Assembly: GCA_907165065.1 (NCBI GenBank)
Contig: OU015543.1
Coordinates: 13,333,638-13,397,637, forward strand
Direction: 5' to 3'
Source of the DNA: Caprimulgus europaeus
Taxonomy: Eukaryota; Chordata; Aves; Caprimulgiformes; Caprimulgidae
DNA: 64,000 nt
This document shows positions 11,186-22,550 of the stretch, one piece after another. Position numbers and translations under genes: made by a program. Position 1 is the stretch's first letter; every line of letters starts with the position of its first letter. Under the pieces are notes generated by a model that was not told the origin of the DNA, searched no databases, and was given only the letters and a program-made list of their open reading frames with translations.

Positions 11186-12354
11186 GCTGTCCCGCGTGCC
11201 CCCGCCGGTGGGGGACCGTCCCCCCGAAGCACCTGGACGAGGCACTGATCCATGCCGGGTTCGGCAGCGGAGACCCCGGGGGGACGGGAGCCAGGGGGTC
11301 AATTCTGCACTCGACACCCTCTGCTTCTGCTGCCCAGGGGCTCTCGGCTCCCTGACCCTCCTCAGCTCACCCGGGACCCCCAGCCGTCGCCACCAGTGCT
11401 GCCCACGGGGCTGTGGGTGACCCCGTCACCCCACAGCGGGTGCTGGCGGTGTGGGCACAGCGGCGCTCGCTGCCCCTTTTGCCGGGCCGAAGATGGTTTA
11501 CTGGAGAGGCAAAGTCATCGCTTCCAGTGGGGGATGAATCACCCCTGTCAGGAATTCTGCCCGGGGGGGTTTCTGTAAGAGTGTGGAATTTCAACACGCT
11601 GAGGGCCGTGGCTGCCGTGCCCTCCCGGTCCCTCCCCCTTGCACAACCTCCCGCTGGGGTTCCTGTTCCCAGGCACGGGCATCCTGGCACCGAGGGTCCC
11701 TACCCACCCAGGAGCGGGTCCCTGGGATCCCCGGAGCTGGTGAGAGGCCAGGATGAGCCCGGGTTCCCAGTGTGGCGTGGGTCCCCTCACCCACAGAGCT
11801 GGACACCCCGGCACCCCAGATGGCTGCCCCAGCCGTGCAGGTCCCCGTGGGGCCGTGGCCTCACCGGTGCCGTCGGGCTCTCGCAGCGGTGGTCGGACAT
11901 GGTTCTGAGCCCCCAGCTGTGCTCGCACCCACACGCAGGTGCTGACAGAAGGGAAGTGGCAAGGTCCCAGCCTCAGCGGGCACCGTCTGAGCAGCAGCAT
12001 CTTCCCTCTGCCCTGAGTGGGCACTTCCCACCCCCGTTAGCTCTGGCAGCACCAAGACTGTCGGAAGTGGAGCCGGGGATGACAGCGGGACGGAGGTGTG
12101 CGGCCACGGAGGGACAGCTCCTGGCAGACACTTGCCCACTGCCCCCGCTGCCCCCGCCACCATCCCAGTGCCATCCTGCTGCAGCGTCACTGCAGGGGCA
12201 CAGTGCTGAGCTTGGGGACACCTCCAGCCCAGGGTCTGTCCCAGCTCAGCCTGCTGCAGCCCCAAGGCCAGGCTATGGCTTGAGAGGAGGCGAGGAGGGG
12301 GCTGGGGCCAGGGCTTTCCCGGCAGCCAGCGGTGACCCCACCGGCGCCCAGCCA

Positions 12355-12520
12355 GTCAGGGGGGCCGTGCCAGGCTTGGGGTTTCTCTCAGTTTCCACAA
12401 GCTGCAGAAACTCTCTCTCAGAGTGAGAGCAGAGGGGTTTCTCGATAAGTGGGGAAGCACACGCCGAGCAGGAACTGAAACGTCACCTTTGAGACTGGTG
12501 GCTCTTTGCTTTGCAGTAAA
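12355..12520. promoter_or_regulatory. AT-richer island, candidate conserved non-coding element
   Basis: Contains GTTTCTCTCAGTTTCCACAA, an ACTCTCTCTCAGAGTGAGAG hairpin-forming inverted repeat around 12411-12430, and GAAACGTCACCTTTGAGAC. TTTGAGAC/TTTGCTTTGC stretches are of the kind seen in enhancers. No open frame of interest. Confidence 0.22.
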
Positions 12521-13409
12521 GGGGCTGGGGGAGCGGGGGCTGCCCTGTGCCCAGCCCAGCCCACCAGGACCCGGCATTGGTTCTGCCTGTGTACGCAGCG
12601 TGGCCCCGGGGGCCAGAGCAAGGGGACATGGGACATGGTGGCCAGCACAGGGGACAGGTGAGGGGGCTTGGACAAACCTGCAGGGCAGATGAAGTTGACG
12701 CTGAGCCCCAGCCCAGGCTGCGGCCACAGCCCCTGCACCTGCACTGGCAAGGTGAGCACATGGCTGTGGGAAACCAGAGACAACAGGTCCCGCTTCCCGG
12801 CACCTCCTTTCCTGGACACAGTGCTTCTGGGAGCAAAACACGTGAGAGCCCACTCCCAGGAGGCCCTTCTCACTGTGAACCTCCTCGGTGCCCTGCTCCA
12901 GGTGCCCCAGCGAGGCTCCCGGGCAGGCATGGCTCCACACGGCCGGCATCGGCCTCTCCGGGCTGGGCAGCCCATCCCTACGTGGGGTCCGCAGGACTCG
13001 CAGCCTCTGCAGCCCCCCTGTGCCAGGGACAACCGGGCACATCTGCCACAGGCAGCTTCGGTGCCACAGGCAGATGTGCCGGCCCTGCCACCGTGGCACT
13101 GCTTCCCGGCAGCAGCCAGCCGCCATGCGGTAGCCACCAGCCGCCATGTGGTAGCCACCAGCCACAGCTGCAGCGATGCTTCCCGGAGAGCTGGGTCATT
13201 TGCCTGCCCTGCTTTGCATGCCTGAGGCTGCCTGGGCAGGGGGACGCAGGGTGTGCAGCCTGTGGGGGGCAGAGCCATGGCCCCCTCCCCACGGCAGGGC
13301 AGGCAGAGGGTAAAGCCGCCCCCACCCCAGTGCACTCAGCACCCAGCAGCCTCGGGTCTGGGGGAAGGGAGTTGGGGACGGAGCAGGACACGGCAGGACC
13401 TCGGCTGCA

Positions 13410-13460
13410 GGAAGCTGCTTTATTTTGCTTTACACTTTCTGCCATTCCTGGAAACAAACA
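13410..13460 (-). promoter_or_regulatory. Possible minus-strand poly(A) signal beside a STAT-type site
   Basis: On the minus strand GCAAAATAAAGCAGC (TTTATT on the plus strand at about 13419-13424) resembles a 3' end. The plus strand carries TTCCTGGAA at 13445-13453. No minus-strand gene ending here could be recognised, so a lncRNA end or chance are the alternatives. Confidence 0.2.
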
Positions 13461-13894
13461 GTCGGAGGGGCCGCTCTGACCTGCTGCTGGGAAGCAGCCC
13501 GGCCCCTCGGCCCCTCCGCCCTGCCGGGATGCGACATGCCCAGGGGCTGCCTGTGCCTCCCCGAGGACTCACTCCTTGCCCCGGGGGGCTCCCATGGCCC
13601 CCATGGGGCTGCGGCTGCCAAGCCCAGCCTGCACCCAAACCCGGGAGTGGCTCATCCAACTGTCCCCAAACCAGGAGGGACGTTTGTGCCTCGGTGTCAC
13701 AGAGCAACCCGAGCCCCACAGACTGGGACGGGCCGGCTGTGCTCGGCTCCCCCATGCACACAGCGCTGGTGAGCCCACGGGCTGCGGTCCCGCACACCGA
13801 GGCTGAGCAGCTCCATCCCAGCCCCGAGCCGCCTGCGGGCTGCGGTCCCCGTGCACCGAAGCAGCTCCATCCCAGCAAGCCCCACACACTAGCA

Positions 13895-14045
13895 CCAGGT
13901 TGATTTATAGAAATCCAATGGCCGGGGCTGCCAGTGCCTCCTGCCAAACCTCATTAACGGCTGGCCTGGGAGCAAGGCAAACAGCTCGTGCAGCAACAAG
14001 GAAATCCTTGTTTAAGCATTTCTGGCCATCCAGGGCCCTTCCCCG
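13895..14045. promoter_or_regulatory. AT-richer island, candidate conserved non-coding element
   Basis: GTTGATTTATAGAAATCCAA, CCAAACCTCATTAACGGC and CAACAAGGAAATCCTTGTTT lie within 150 bp. The last contains the inverted repeat AACAAGGA/TCCTTGTT. Surrounding sequence is GC-rich and featureless. Confidence 0.25.
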
Positions 14046-14799
14046 CACGCCCAGGGGAGGAGGAGGAGGTGCAGACCACAAGCCCCAAGCTGGCACCACC
14101 TTGGCAGCCGTGCAGAAGGAGATGCAAGGGGACACAGTGGGGTCTGCACAGGGAGGGAGCCCCCAGGATGGGCTGTGATCCGGGAGGGAGCAGGAAGCCG
14201 CAGGGACACAGCAGAGGACAGAGGACTCCCACGCCACAGCACCGGGGTCTGCCCTCGTCGCACCACCATAACAGCACTAGTAACCGATGGGGACACTGGG
14301 GACACTGGGGTCCAACAATGGGTGACCAAGGGCTGTCTCAGAAGGGTGGCATTGCTCAGCTGATGGCCTCAGGCAGCTGAGGAGCTTTGTGGCTCACTCC
14401 TGCCCCTTTGCCCAGGGCCACCAGCCAGGCCCCCTGTGCTGTGCCATGCCGTGCCGTGCCATGCTGTGGGGCAGAGCTCTGCCAGGGCCGGCCAGGGCTG
14501 TCCCAGAGGGATTCACCAGTCCACCCTGCACAGAGCAGCCTGGAAGGAGGTTCCATGTGGGGCTGGGGCAGGATCCTGACCACTCCTCAATGTCCCTGTC
14601 TCCCACCCACGCTGGGCTCCCAGCACAAAGCGCTGGCCGTGGGCACAGTGACCTCCAGGCACGCGGGGCTGCCGGGAGGCTGTGGGAGCCAGCGCTGGCA
14701 TGCCTGCCCTGCGGTGGGCACGGGGCACTGGCACAGCTGGCCCATGGACCTGGCACCAGTACGCTCTGGGGCAGCCTCAGCAAACTGCATCTGCCTGTC

Positions 14800-14945
14800 C
14801 CACGTGTGGCTCGGGATCTGTTTCATCATCTGGAGAAAAGCATTTACTGCCAATAAACGGGCTAATTAATTCTCCTCAAAGACCTCTCAATTATTCATCT
14901 CGGGCCACAGAGAAAACAATTACAGCACTTACCTCAGCCCTGGCT
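14800..14945. promoter_or_regulatory. AT-richer island with homeobox-type cores
   Basis: The most AT-rich pocket of the interval: CATTTACTGCCAATAAACGG, GGGCTAATTAATTCTCC, CTCAATTATTCATCTC and AAAACAATTACAGCAC occur within 120 bp. TAATTA and CAATTA cores are typical homeodomain sites and CCAATAAA is also present. No reading frame fits. A conserved developmental enhancer is the likeliest reading but is not proven. Confidence 0.35.
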
Positions 14946-15779
14946 CAGCCCGGGCAGCAGCCAGCGCGGGGCCAGGGCTGGCGGCAGGCAGGGCACGGCC
15001 GAGGATGGCCTGGCACAGCTCTCGGCACAGAGTCCCTGCTCCACGTGCCTGGCCAGCCCCAGCGCTGCCCACCCGGCAGGAACAGCCTCGCCGGGCTCTG
15101 GGGACGGGCTGCCGACCTGCACAGCACCCGGTCCAGAGCTGTTGCTGGTATCGGTGCCCTCCCAGGATGCCCGAGAGAGCTGCTCCCAGCACTGCGGCTC
15201 AGGAGCATGGGGGCCTACCTGGCCCCTGCCCCACTCCTTGATGCAGGGCACGGCCCATGGGTCTGACCACAACCTGCCCACGTGCAGCCGAAGCGGCTGT
15301 GTCCCGCACACCGAGAACATGGCAGCGGTTTGCTCCTTCCTTACCACCCACCTGCTGTGGTCTCCTCTCCCTGTCCTCGTCCAGCAGCCCAGACACCCTC
15401 TACACCTCTGCCCAGGGACCCCCACCTTGGAGCTGTGGAGGGGTCCCGCCATGGGTGCCCGCTGCCAGCCGGGGCTCAGGCCACACACCTGGCGAGACAG
15501 CTCCCAGTGCTGCCCAGTGCCGCCCAGCACATCACTCCCGCTTGTCCGGGACGGGCAGGACCCCGTCCCACCTGGGGACTCAACACCCCGGCTGTCCCCC
15601 AGCTCCGGGGCCAGGCTCTGCTGGGTCCCCCTTGGAGAGGGGCTTTTCCCCAGACCATTCTCCCCCTCCTCGGCACCCAGGATGTCCCTTCTGCCCCATG
15701 GCCGGGTCCAGCCCCTGCTCCTCCACATCGGCTGCACCTTGCAGAGGGATCCGCTGCCCCGCTGGCACCGTGGGCTCGG

Positions 15780-16400
15780 GGGTCCCATCCCGCGGGGGCA
15801 GGACACGGGGACAAAGGCGTCCCGGGGCCGGGGTCCGCGCCAGTCCCCACCCACGGCCCCCGTGGGCCGCCCTGCCCCCCGAGACCCCCCCGGGATCCCC
15901 CGGGGAGCGGGGGGATGGCTGGCTCGAGGCCTGCGGGCAGAGCCCTCTGCGCGGCTCCGCGGGGCGCCCGGTCCTTGTACCACCGGCCGGGGCAGCGCTG
16001 GGGACCCCGGGCGGGGCCGGGCCGGGCCGGGAAGGGTTAAAGGCGGCCCGCGCCCCCCCGGCGGCCGAGGGGCGGGCCTGTCGGGAAGCCGGGATTTCTG
16101 CGGTGGTTTTACTGGAAAAGTTGTTGCCGGCGGAGGGAGGGGTCACCCCAGCAGCCCCGGCAGGTTGGGGACGGGGGGACCGGCCGGTACCGCACATCCC
16201 GCTCCGCTCGGCTCGGCCGGGAGCATCCGCCGGCTCCGGGCTCCGGGCTCCGGGCTCCGGGCTCCGGGCTCCGGCCGGAGCTCGCTGCTCGCACGGCTGG
16301 GACGTGGCTCACGGCTCGGCCCGACTGCTCCCTGGGGTCTCCCCGCAGCCCCGGTGTAGCCCCCGCCCACGGGTCTCAGCACCGAGGCGAGGACCAGCCC
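15780..16400. promoter_or_regulatory. Orphan CpG-rich block with a 7-bp tandem repeat
   Basis: The sequence becomes strongly CpG-rich over about 600 bp, with GGCCGGGCCGGGCCGGG, GC boxes near 16060-16080 and a (GCTCCGG)n run at about 16232-16274. This is promoter-like composition in the middle of an interval with no gene. Possible explanations are the promoter of an unrecognised lncRNA, a remnant promoter of a lost gene such as TMEM235, or plain composition. No 5' exon with a family match was found on either strand. Confidence 0.35.
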
Positions 16401-18514
16401 GGGGACAGGTCACTGCCACCCGGTTCCATGCGGTGCTCCGTGATCAGCCCCGGCCACCACGATGGCAACAGCAGCCACACCTCACACTGCACTGGCCGGC
16501 CCCACCAGCCTCCCCCGGGCACCCCACACCACCGGCCGGGGCAGCGGTGCCCCCTGGGCGTGTCCCAACGGGGCCGTCGAGGGTTTGCTCTGCTCTGGGC
16601 TCTGGCTCGTTTGGATGCCACGTGTGTGAGCGGCCCTCGGCACACGGCCCCAGGAGCCCGGACCCAACTGCCAACGGCACCATTACACCGGGACAGCGGC
16701 GGGCTGGGGCCAGCAGAGAGGGCAGCATCCATCCCTTGCCATTGCCACCACCTCCAGTACCGCCTGGCACCGGTGACGGCGTGGCACGGCACGGCACACT
16801 GGAGGCCTGGCTGTGCCCTGAGCAGGCTGAGCCAGGAGCCCAGCACGTCCCAGCGCTTCCAGGCATTGCTCCGCGGTTCCCGACAGTAGGAAATCACTTG
16901 GCTCTGCGGCTCCTGCCCCTCCGGGGATGATTGCTGGTGGCTCCCCCCTGCCCAGGCGGCAGCAGGGCCAAGACAGCCCTGGAGGAAACACCCCTGAGCT
17001 GACGGCAGCGCTTCGGGGTCACTGCCAGGCTCAGTGACCAGCCACAGTCACCCAGCACAAGGCACCCAGAGCACCCCCTGTGCCACCGGAGCCCTGTGCC
17101 CGCACCGCCGGCTCTGCCGGGAGGCAGGACCAGAGCGTTGGCCACCAGCCCCATCCCTGTGGCAGCCATGTGTGCCAGGGGCAGGGGGCTCAGCCCCATC
17201 CTGGCAATGGCCGAGGAGGCACAGCCACACCGGTGCTGGCCGCTGTGCCTCCCCTGAGCCCACAGCCCCTGAGAGGCACCCGCAGAGGGGACACGTGTCG
17301 GGGGCAGCCCCAGGGCAGAGGGGCCGGGACGTGCAGCCAGGGGAGTGGGCAGGGCCTGGCAGGCTGCTCATGGGGCTGCCTGTGGGGCCGGGGGCAGGGG
17401 GAGCCCAGCAGCTCCGGGAATCGCCCCGGCAGCTGCCAGGCCTGTGGCAGGGAGGGGGGAAACACGATCCTCTGCGGCGGGACCCGGGCTCCGCTCCCCG
17501 GCCAGGCCCTGGCTGCTAATTTTAGCCCTGGGGAGGCACCACTGGAGCTGAGCTCAGCTCAACCGCGGCTGCACGTTCAGTGGGGCCGGGAGCCGGCGGT
17601 GGGTGCTGGCAGGTGACGGCTGTGGGAGCTGTGGCACAGCCCATCCCTGGGCGAGCCCCCAGACGAACCCCCCTGATGCTGACCAAGCCCCTGCCAAGCC
17701 GCCAGCCGGGCACTGGCACTGCCCTGCTGCCGCCCACACGCCCACAGCCTTGGCTTGGCCAGCCCCACACACGGCCATGAGCTCTCCTGTGGGCTCCAGT
17801 GCTGGACCCACTGAGCCCCCACCATGCCCTTGTGCAGTGAGGGGGCTCACTGGGCACCAGCAGTGGGGGGAGACCCCCAGGCAAGTCCCAGCCCAGGGCG
17901 CCCGGGAAAGGCGCGGGGCTGGCAGGACGTGGGGCTCCGCTCCAAAGTCCTGTGAAGGATGTGGCCACCTCCCAGCAAAGGAGCTCTCTGTGCAGCTGTG
18001 GACCCCAGACCCTGGGACGAGTAGTGGGGGCTGCACAGTGCAGAACCCAGCGCTTGGAGGGTCTGAGACCAGGGGCACGGCCAGACGGGTCCTCTCCCCA
18101 CGCCAGGCACAGCTCTGCAGCCGGTCGGTGGCCCCATGGGGAGCCCAGGGACACCCAGCCATCCCTGCCAGGAGCTGTGGGAACAGATGGGCAAGTGGCT
18201 GGGGAGGCCATGGCCAAGGGATGCTCCAGCCACCCTTTCCTGAGGGAATGGAGAAAGCGGCTCCGGAGCCATCCCTGCCCCAGGGCAGCTGCCCTAGACA
18301 CAGTGGGGTCCCCATCCCAGGGCCCCACGGCTGCACTTCCCCCCCAGCCCTTCACCTGCGACGTGACCAGCCAGCTGCCCAGCGCTTACTGGAAGAGGAA
18401 GCTGCTGGGAAGGCAGCGTGTGCGGCGGGGCAGCTTTGGGGAGGAGAGGCTCGGCTCAGCAGCCGGCAGAGCTCGGCTGTCCATGCTCCCAGGTCCAGGG
18501 CCAGTAACGGGAAG

Positions 18515-18720
18515 CGTCTGCTCTCAGTGACGGTAAATCAGATCGGGGAGATTAGAGGCCTTTTTGCCTAATCATGAGCAGCTTGAAGTTGGAGGACAAG
18601 TTCCTGGAACAAAGAGGAAATGGAGGCAGTAAATAAAGAAAAACTGTTAACATGTGGCCCTGCGTGTGAAAAACGTCTCTGTGAAGGACTGTTTATGGCT
18701 CCCTCATCTGCGGGGCTGAC
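18515..18720. promoter_or_regulatory. AT-richer island with STAT consensus, candidate enhancer
   Basis: A 200-bp pocket about 1.2 kb upstream of the THA1 start. It contains GGTAAATCAGATCGGGGAG, CCTTTTTGCCTAATCATGAG, TTCCTGGAA at 18601-18609 (STAT consensus), and GGCAGTAAATAAAGAAAAAC. Its length and contrast with flanking GC-rich sequence make it one of the better conserved-element candidates of the interval. Confidence 0.35.
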
Positions 18721-19559
18721 AGCGCGGGCTGCGGCGGGAGGTGGTGATGAGGCCCCGCGTGCAGGGGCGCGGGCAGGGCGGCAGGGGTGCGGGCAGCCGG
18801 CCAGGGCAGCTGCGGGGGGCTCTCGGTTGGGGGGCTGGTTCGGGGGGGCCAGGGGTGAGTGTGGGTTCATGGTGGAGGGAGAGGGGAGGCAGCAGCACAC
18901 AGGGGACACAGCACAGGCACCGGGACCGGCAATGTCAGGGAGCCGTCGTGCTCGGGGAGACACCGGCACAGCACGTGGGAGGGGAGAGGCACTGGGCAGG
19001 GAGGGGCTGGGCAACACGTGTTCCCCAAGGGGAAGGGGGCACCTGAAAGCACCTGCCCCACTGATCCCCCCGCAAGTGCCAGGAGAGGTGCTGAGCGCTG
19101 TGGAGCTGTGTCCCCTCCCTGCCTGCGGCACGAGGTGGGCACAGCCCAGGCTCTCCTGTGGCCATGGGCTGAGTTTGCCCCACGGAGCATCACCAGCCTC
19201 CGGCCGGTCCAACCTAGTGGGGGGAAGGTGGGGGTCTCGCTGCTGCGCTGTGCCCCCTGCTCCGGGGGCAGCGGGGATGGGAGCCAGACACCGGTGCAGG
19301 CAGAGAGAGCCGCCACCAGCGGTGCCGCAGTACGTGTCTGCCCACGGTGCCACGGGACGGCAACGGCTGTTCCAGGGCAGAGGCAGCCAGAAGCTGGAGC
19401 CGCTTCCCAGCAGCAAGGTCACCCCGCGCCGTCCCTGCCAGCAGCCGGAGCAGAGTGGCGGGAGCCATCACCGCTTGGCACGCGGTGCCACGGGTCTGCG
19501 GAAACACTCGTGGATCCCCACGGAGCCGCACCGAGCGGGCACAGGCGGCCTCGTGCCAG

Positions 19560-19862
19560 CGATCGCGCCTGCGGCACGGGCGGGTTGGGCGCTCCCGGCA
19601 AAGCGAGGGGTCGGGGGCGAGCTGGGAGTCCGGGGGCAGCGCCCACCCGTGTCCCCCCGCGCCGCCGCCCTCGGGGCGAGGCCGGGCAGAGGCGAGGGAC
19701 GGCGGGACCGGAGGGAGTCCGCGCTGCTCGGGCATCCCCGGGATATGCTCGGTGCTCACCCAGGCCCCGCAACCCCGTGTCCAGCCCAGCCCACGGTCCC
19801 GCCCCGCCCGGGGGTCCCGCCCCCGTCCGCCCGGGAGCCCTCGCGGCGGGGCGGAACCGGCG
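19560..19862 (+). promoter_or_regulatory. THA1 promoter CpG island
   Basis: CpG-dense sequence leads into the THA1 start codon and continues through exon 1 and intron 1. No TATA box is visible. GC boxes such as CCCGCCCCGCCCGG near 19798-19812 suggest a housekeeping-type promoter. Confidence 0.5.
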
Positions 19863-22550
19863 ATGCGGGCGGCGGGTGTGGTGCTGCGGCGGGGGTGGCT
19901 GTCGGTTGCGGGGGCCGGGAGCGGGGCGGTGCAGCCGCGGGACCCCCGGCGCCTCCCGTCCCGCACCGTGGACCTGCGGAGCGACACGGTGACCCGGCCC
20001 CGTGCGGAGATGCGCCGCGCCATGGCTCGCGCTGTCGTGGGCGACGACGACTATGGGGAGGACCCGGCGGTCAACGGTGGGCGGAGGCGACGGCCCCTCC
20101 CGCCCCCGCAGCCCCCGGCCTGGCAGAGCCGAGGGGGGCGGGTTGCCCCTCCCCGCGGGGTTCCTGTCTGCAGCCCCCCACAGCCCGGGGCAACCGGGAC
20201 CGGGAGTCCAGAGCAGGGATTCGGGGGGCGGCGGTCCAGACCTGGGCCGCTCCTGCTGCCCCCGACCGGACCAGCAGACCCCTCCCCACACCCCATCGCC
20301 AGACCCCTGTGCCTCTCCCCCTGCAGAGCTGCAGCGCCTGGCCGCGGGGGTCCTGGGGACGGAGGAGGCTCTGTTTGTGCCCACGGCCACGATGGCGAAT
20401 CTCATCGCCGGTGAGTGCCCGGGGCTGTGCTGCGTGACCAGTCCTCGCGCCGGAGCCCCGCAAACCGCCAGAGCGCGGGCAGCCCGCGGGCACGTGGCTG
20501 AGCCCCCTGCCCTCTGCACGTGCTGCCTGCGGGGTGCTGCCCGCAGGGACCCCACGCTCACAGCCGCTCCCTCCCAGTGATGTGCCACTGCCAGCGCAGG
20601 GGGGCTCAGCTGCTCCTGGGCCGGGACGCCCACCTACACGTCTATGAGCACGGCGGGGCTGCGCAGGTGGGTGCTGCGGGTGGGTGGGCTCCAGCCCGGG
20701 CTGGTGGGGCACGGCAGCCCGGGCAGAGGCTGGGCTGGGCAGGGCAGGGGGTCCCTTGTGGGGCTGCGGCATCGCCCACATGACCCCACAGCCTGGAGCA
20801 CGAGTGGCGGCTGAGCATGCCCAGTGCAGGGGAGGAGGGGATGGAGGGCAGAGAGCCGCGACCCCGGAGCACTGCCACTGTCCCCCGTCAGCTCTGCTCT
20901 CTGCCCTGCCCTGGGCACAGGTCGCTGGCGTCCACTCCCAGGCACTGCCGGACCTCCCAGACGGCACCTTCGACCTGGACCGGCTGGAGTGGACCATCCG
21001 CGAGGCCCACGGCAGCCGGTACCACCCGCGCCCGGAGCTCATCTGCCTTGAGAACACGCACAGCTCGGCGGGGGGCCGGGCGCTGCCCCTCACCTACCTC
21101 CAGCAGGTGGGAGCCCGCAGCTGGCAGCAGCCCTGCCTGGGCACAGGCAGCCAGACCCGGCAGGGTGGCACCGCAGGGATGCCAGGGCCTTGCTGAGGAG
21201 CTCGGAGTGTGGCTCATGTTGGCACCGGCTGCCCCAGGGGTCCCTGCCAGCCCAGCTCCTCCCCTGCCTCCCCCAGGTCCGCGGGCTCGCTGACCGCTAC
21301 GGGCTGCGGGTGCACATGGACGGAGCACGGCTGATGAATGCGGCGGTGGCCCAGGACGTGGAGCCAGCTGGGATCACCCACCATTGTGACTCAGTGTCCC
21401 TCTGCTTCTCCAAGGTGTGCTCATGCAGGGAGGGGGTCCCTGGGGCCAGCACAAGCTGTGACCTTGCCCTTGTCTGGGGGTGTGGGGCTGAGCTTGCAGG
21501 CTGGGGCATCCCTGGGTGCACCCTGGGAAGGGGCAGGGGCAGCCCCCCGGGGCAGCTCGGGTCACCCCTCTGGTGGGTGTGCAGGGGCTGGGCGCCCCGG
21601 CCGGCGCGGTGCTGGCTGGACGCAGGGAGTTCGTCGGCGAGGCCTGGCGCGTGCGGAAGCTGCTGGGCGGGGGGATGCGGCAGGCGGGCGTGCTGGCAGC
21701 CGCTGCCCGCCTCGGGCTGGAGCAGGCAGAGGCGACGCTGCGCAGAGACCACGACAACGCCCGACGCTTTGCTGAAGGTATCTTGGGGCCCCTCGGCACG
21801 GCGGGAGGGGCAGGCGCCCGCAGCCTAACGCCGCTCTCTGCCTGGCTGCTGCACGGCCGGGTCCTGCCCTGCCCCACAGCTCGGTGTGGGCCCAGCCTTA
21901 TCCCCCACCACTGACTGGGCTCACCGCACCCAGCACCACCCGGCACTGCCGGGGTAACAGCGGTGCGGGCACCTTCCCCGGGCAGCCGTGCGAGGTGTCC
22001 AGCTGGGTGAGGGTGCACAAGGGTCCCTGCCTGGCTGGTGTGCCAGGATGATGCCACATGTCCCCACGGTGTCCACCATGACCCTGGTGCTGCACAGGGG
22101 GGAGAGCAAAGGGCTCTTCCATCAGCTGGGACCTGGTGCAGGGCTGGGGCAGGGCTGCAGCCCACTCTGCCGGGAAGCTGGCCACTGGGCTCGCAGCCTC
22201 CTGCTCCCCCAGGGATCCAGGAGCTGAACTTGCCCCTCTGCTCTGTCAACCTCGCGGCAGTGGAGACCAACATCGTGATGGTGAACGTTGCAGAGGGCTG
22301 GCTGACCCCGGCAGAGCTCTGTGAGCACCTGCGGGCTGTGAGCGAGGAGGAGCTGGCAGAGACCGGCCAGGCTGTCAGCGTCCTGCTGTTCCCCTGGTCG
22401 GCACGCGCCGTGCGCGCTGTCTGGCACCGTGACGTCTCAGCCCGCGATGCCCAGCTCGCAAAGAACAAGCTGGAGTTTGTGGTGAGGAAGTGGCAGGAGA
22501 AGCTGGCCCTGGGACTGCGCCCGACCCCTCCGAGCACAGCAGGAGCCTGA
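19863..22550 (+). CDS. THA1: Threonine aldolase 1 (low-specificity L-threonine aldolase family)
   Basis: A PLP-dependent aldolase that cleaves L-threonine or L-allo-threonine to glycine and acetaldehyde. Seven exons: 19863-20076, 20327-20410, 20578-20666, 20921-21106, 21277-21414, 21585-21777, 22213-22550, giving 413 residues with every junction in frame. The Arg-rich first 35 residues look like a mitochondrial presequence. The fold begins at [11 protein letters not shown], followed by [20 protein letters not shown] and the long ECLENTHSS-like stretch ([12 protein letters not shown]). The Schiff-base lysine is K237, at the very end of exon 5 in CFSK, followed by GLGAP in exon 6. MHMDGAR-type binding residues read [12 protein letters not shown]. 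Nothing is broken. In human the ortholog is a pseudogene (THA1P) at the same place beside SOCS3, while mouse keeps it. Intron 6 (435 bp) contains nothing recognised. Confidence 0.94.

Larger units (their letters stand above)
4691..19862. other. 15-kb interval between SOCS3 and THA1 without a recognisable gene
   Basis: I found no reading frame with a recognisable domain, no chain of exons with splice sites in frame, and no structural RNA here. Most of the interval is GC-rich, low-information sequence whose long open frames overlap on both strands. Against this background stand several AT-richer islands and one CpG-rich block, listed separately. Short simple repeats include a CCCCAGCCTGC run at 5098-5135, a 21-bp duplication at 13117-13158 and a GCCATGCCGT-type run at 14440-14466. 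Subsegments 4.7-6.2, 6.5-9.8, 11.2-12.3, 14.1-14.8 and 16.4-18.5 kb hold nothing else I can name. In human, the equivalent interval separates SOCS3 from the THA1 pseudogene. Confidence 0.6.

Noticed and set aside
11413-12426. A 337-codon plus-strand open frame in the gene-free interval
   Set aside because: No homology, no splice partners, composition as in neighbouring shadow frames.
15257-16930. A 557-codon plus-strand open frame over the orphan CpG block
   Set aside because: It runs through the tandem GCTCCGG repeat and has no recognisable domain. TMEM235 was looked for and not found.
18620-20437. A 605-codon open frame on the plus strand spanning the THA1 promoter and first exons
   Set aside because: It is in a different frame from THA1, low in complexity (Gly/Arg/Ala/Pro) and without any domain. 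Such frames arise where GC is very high and stops are rare.
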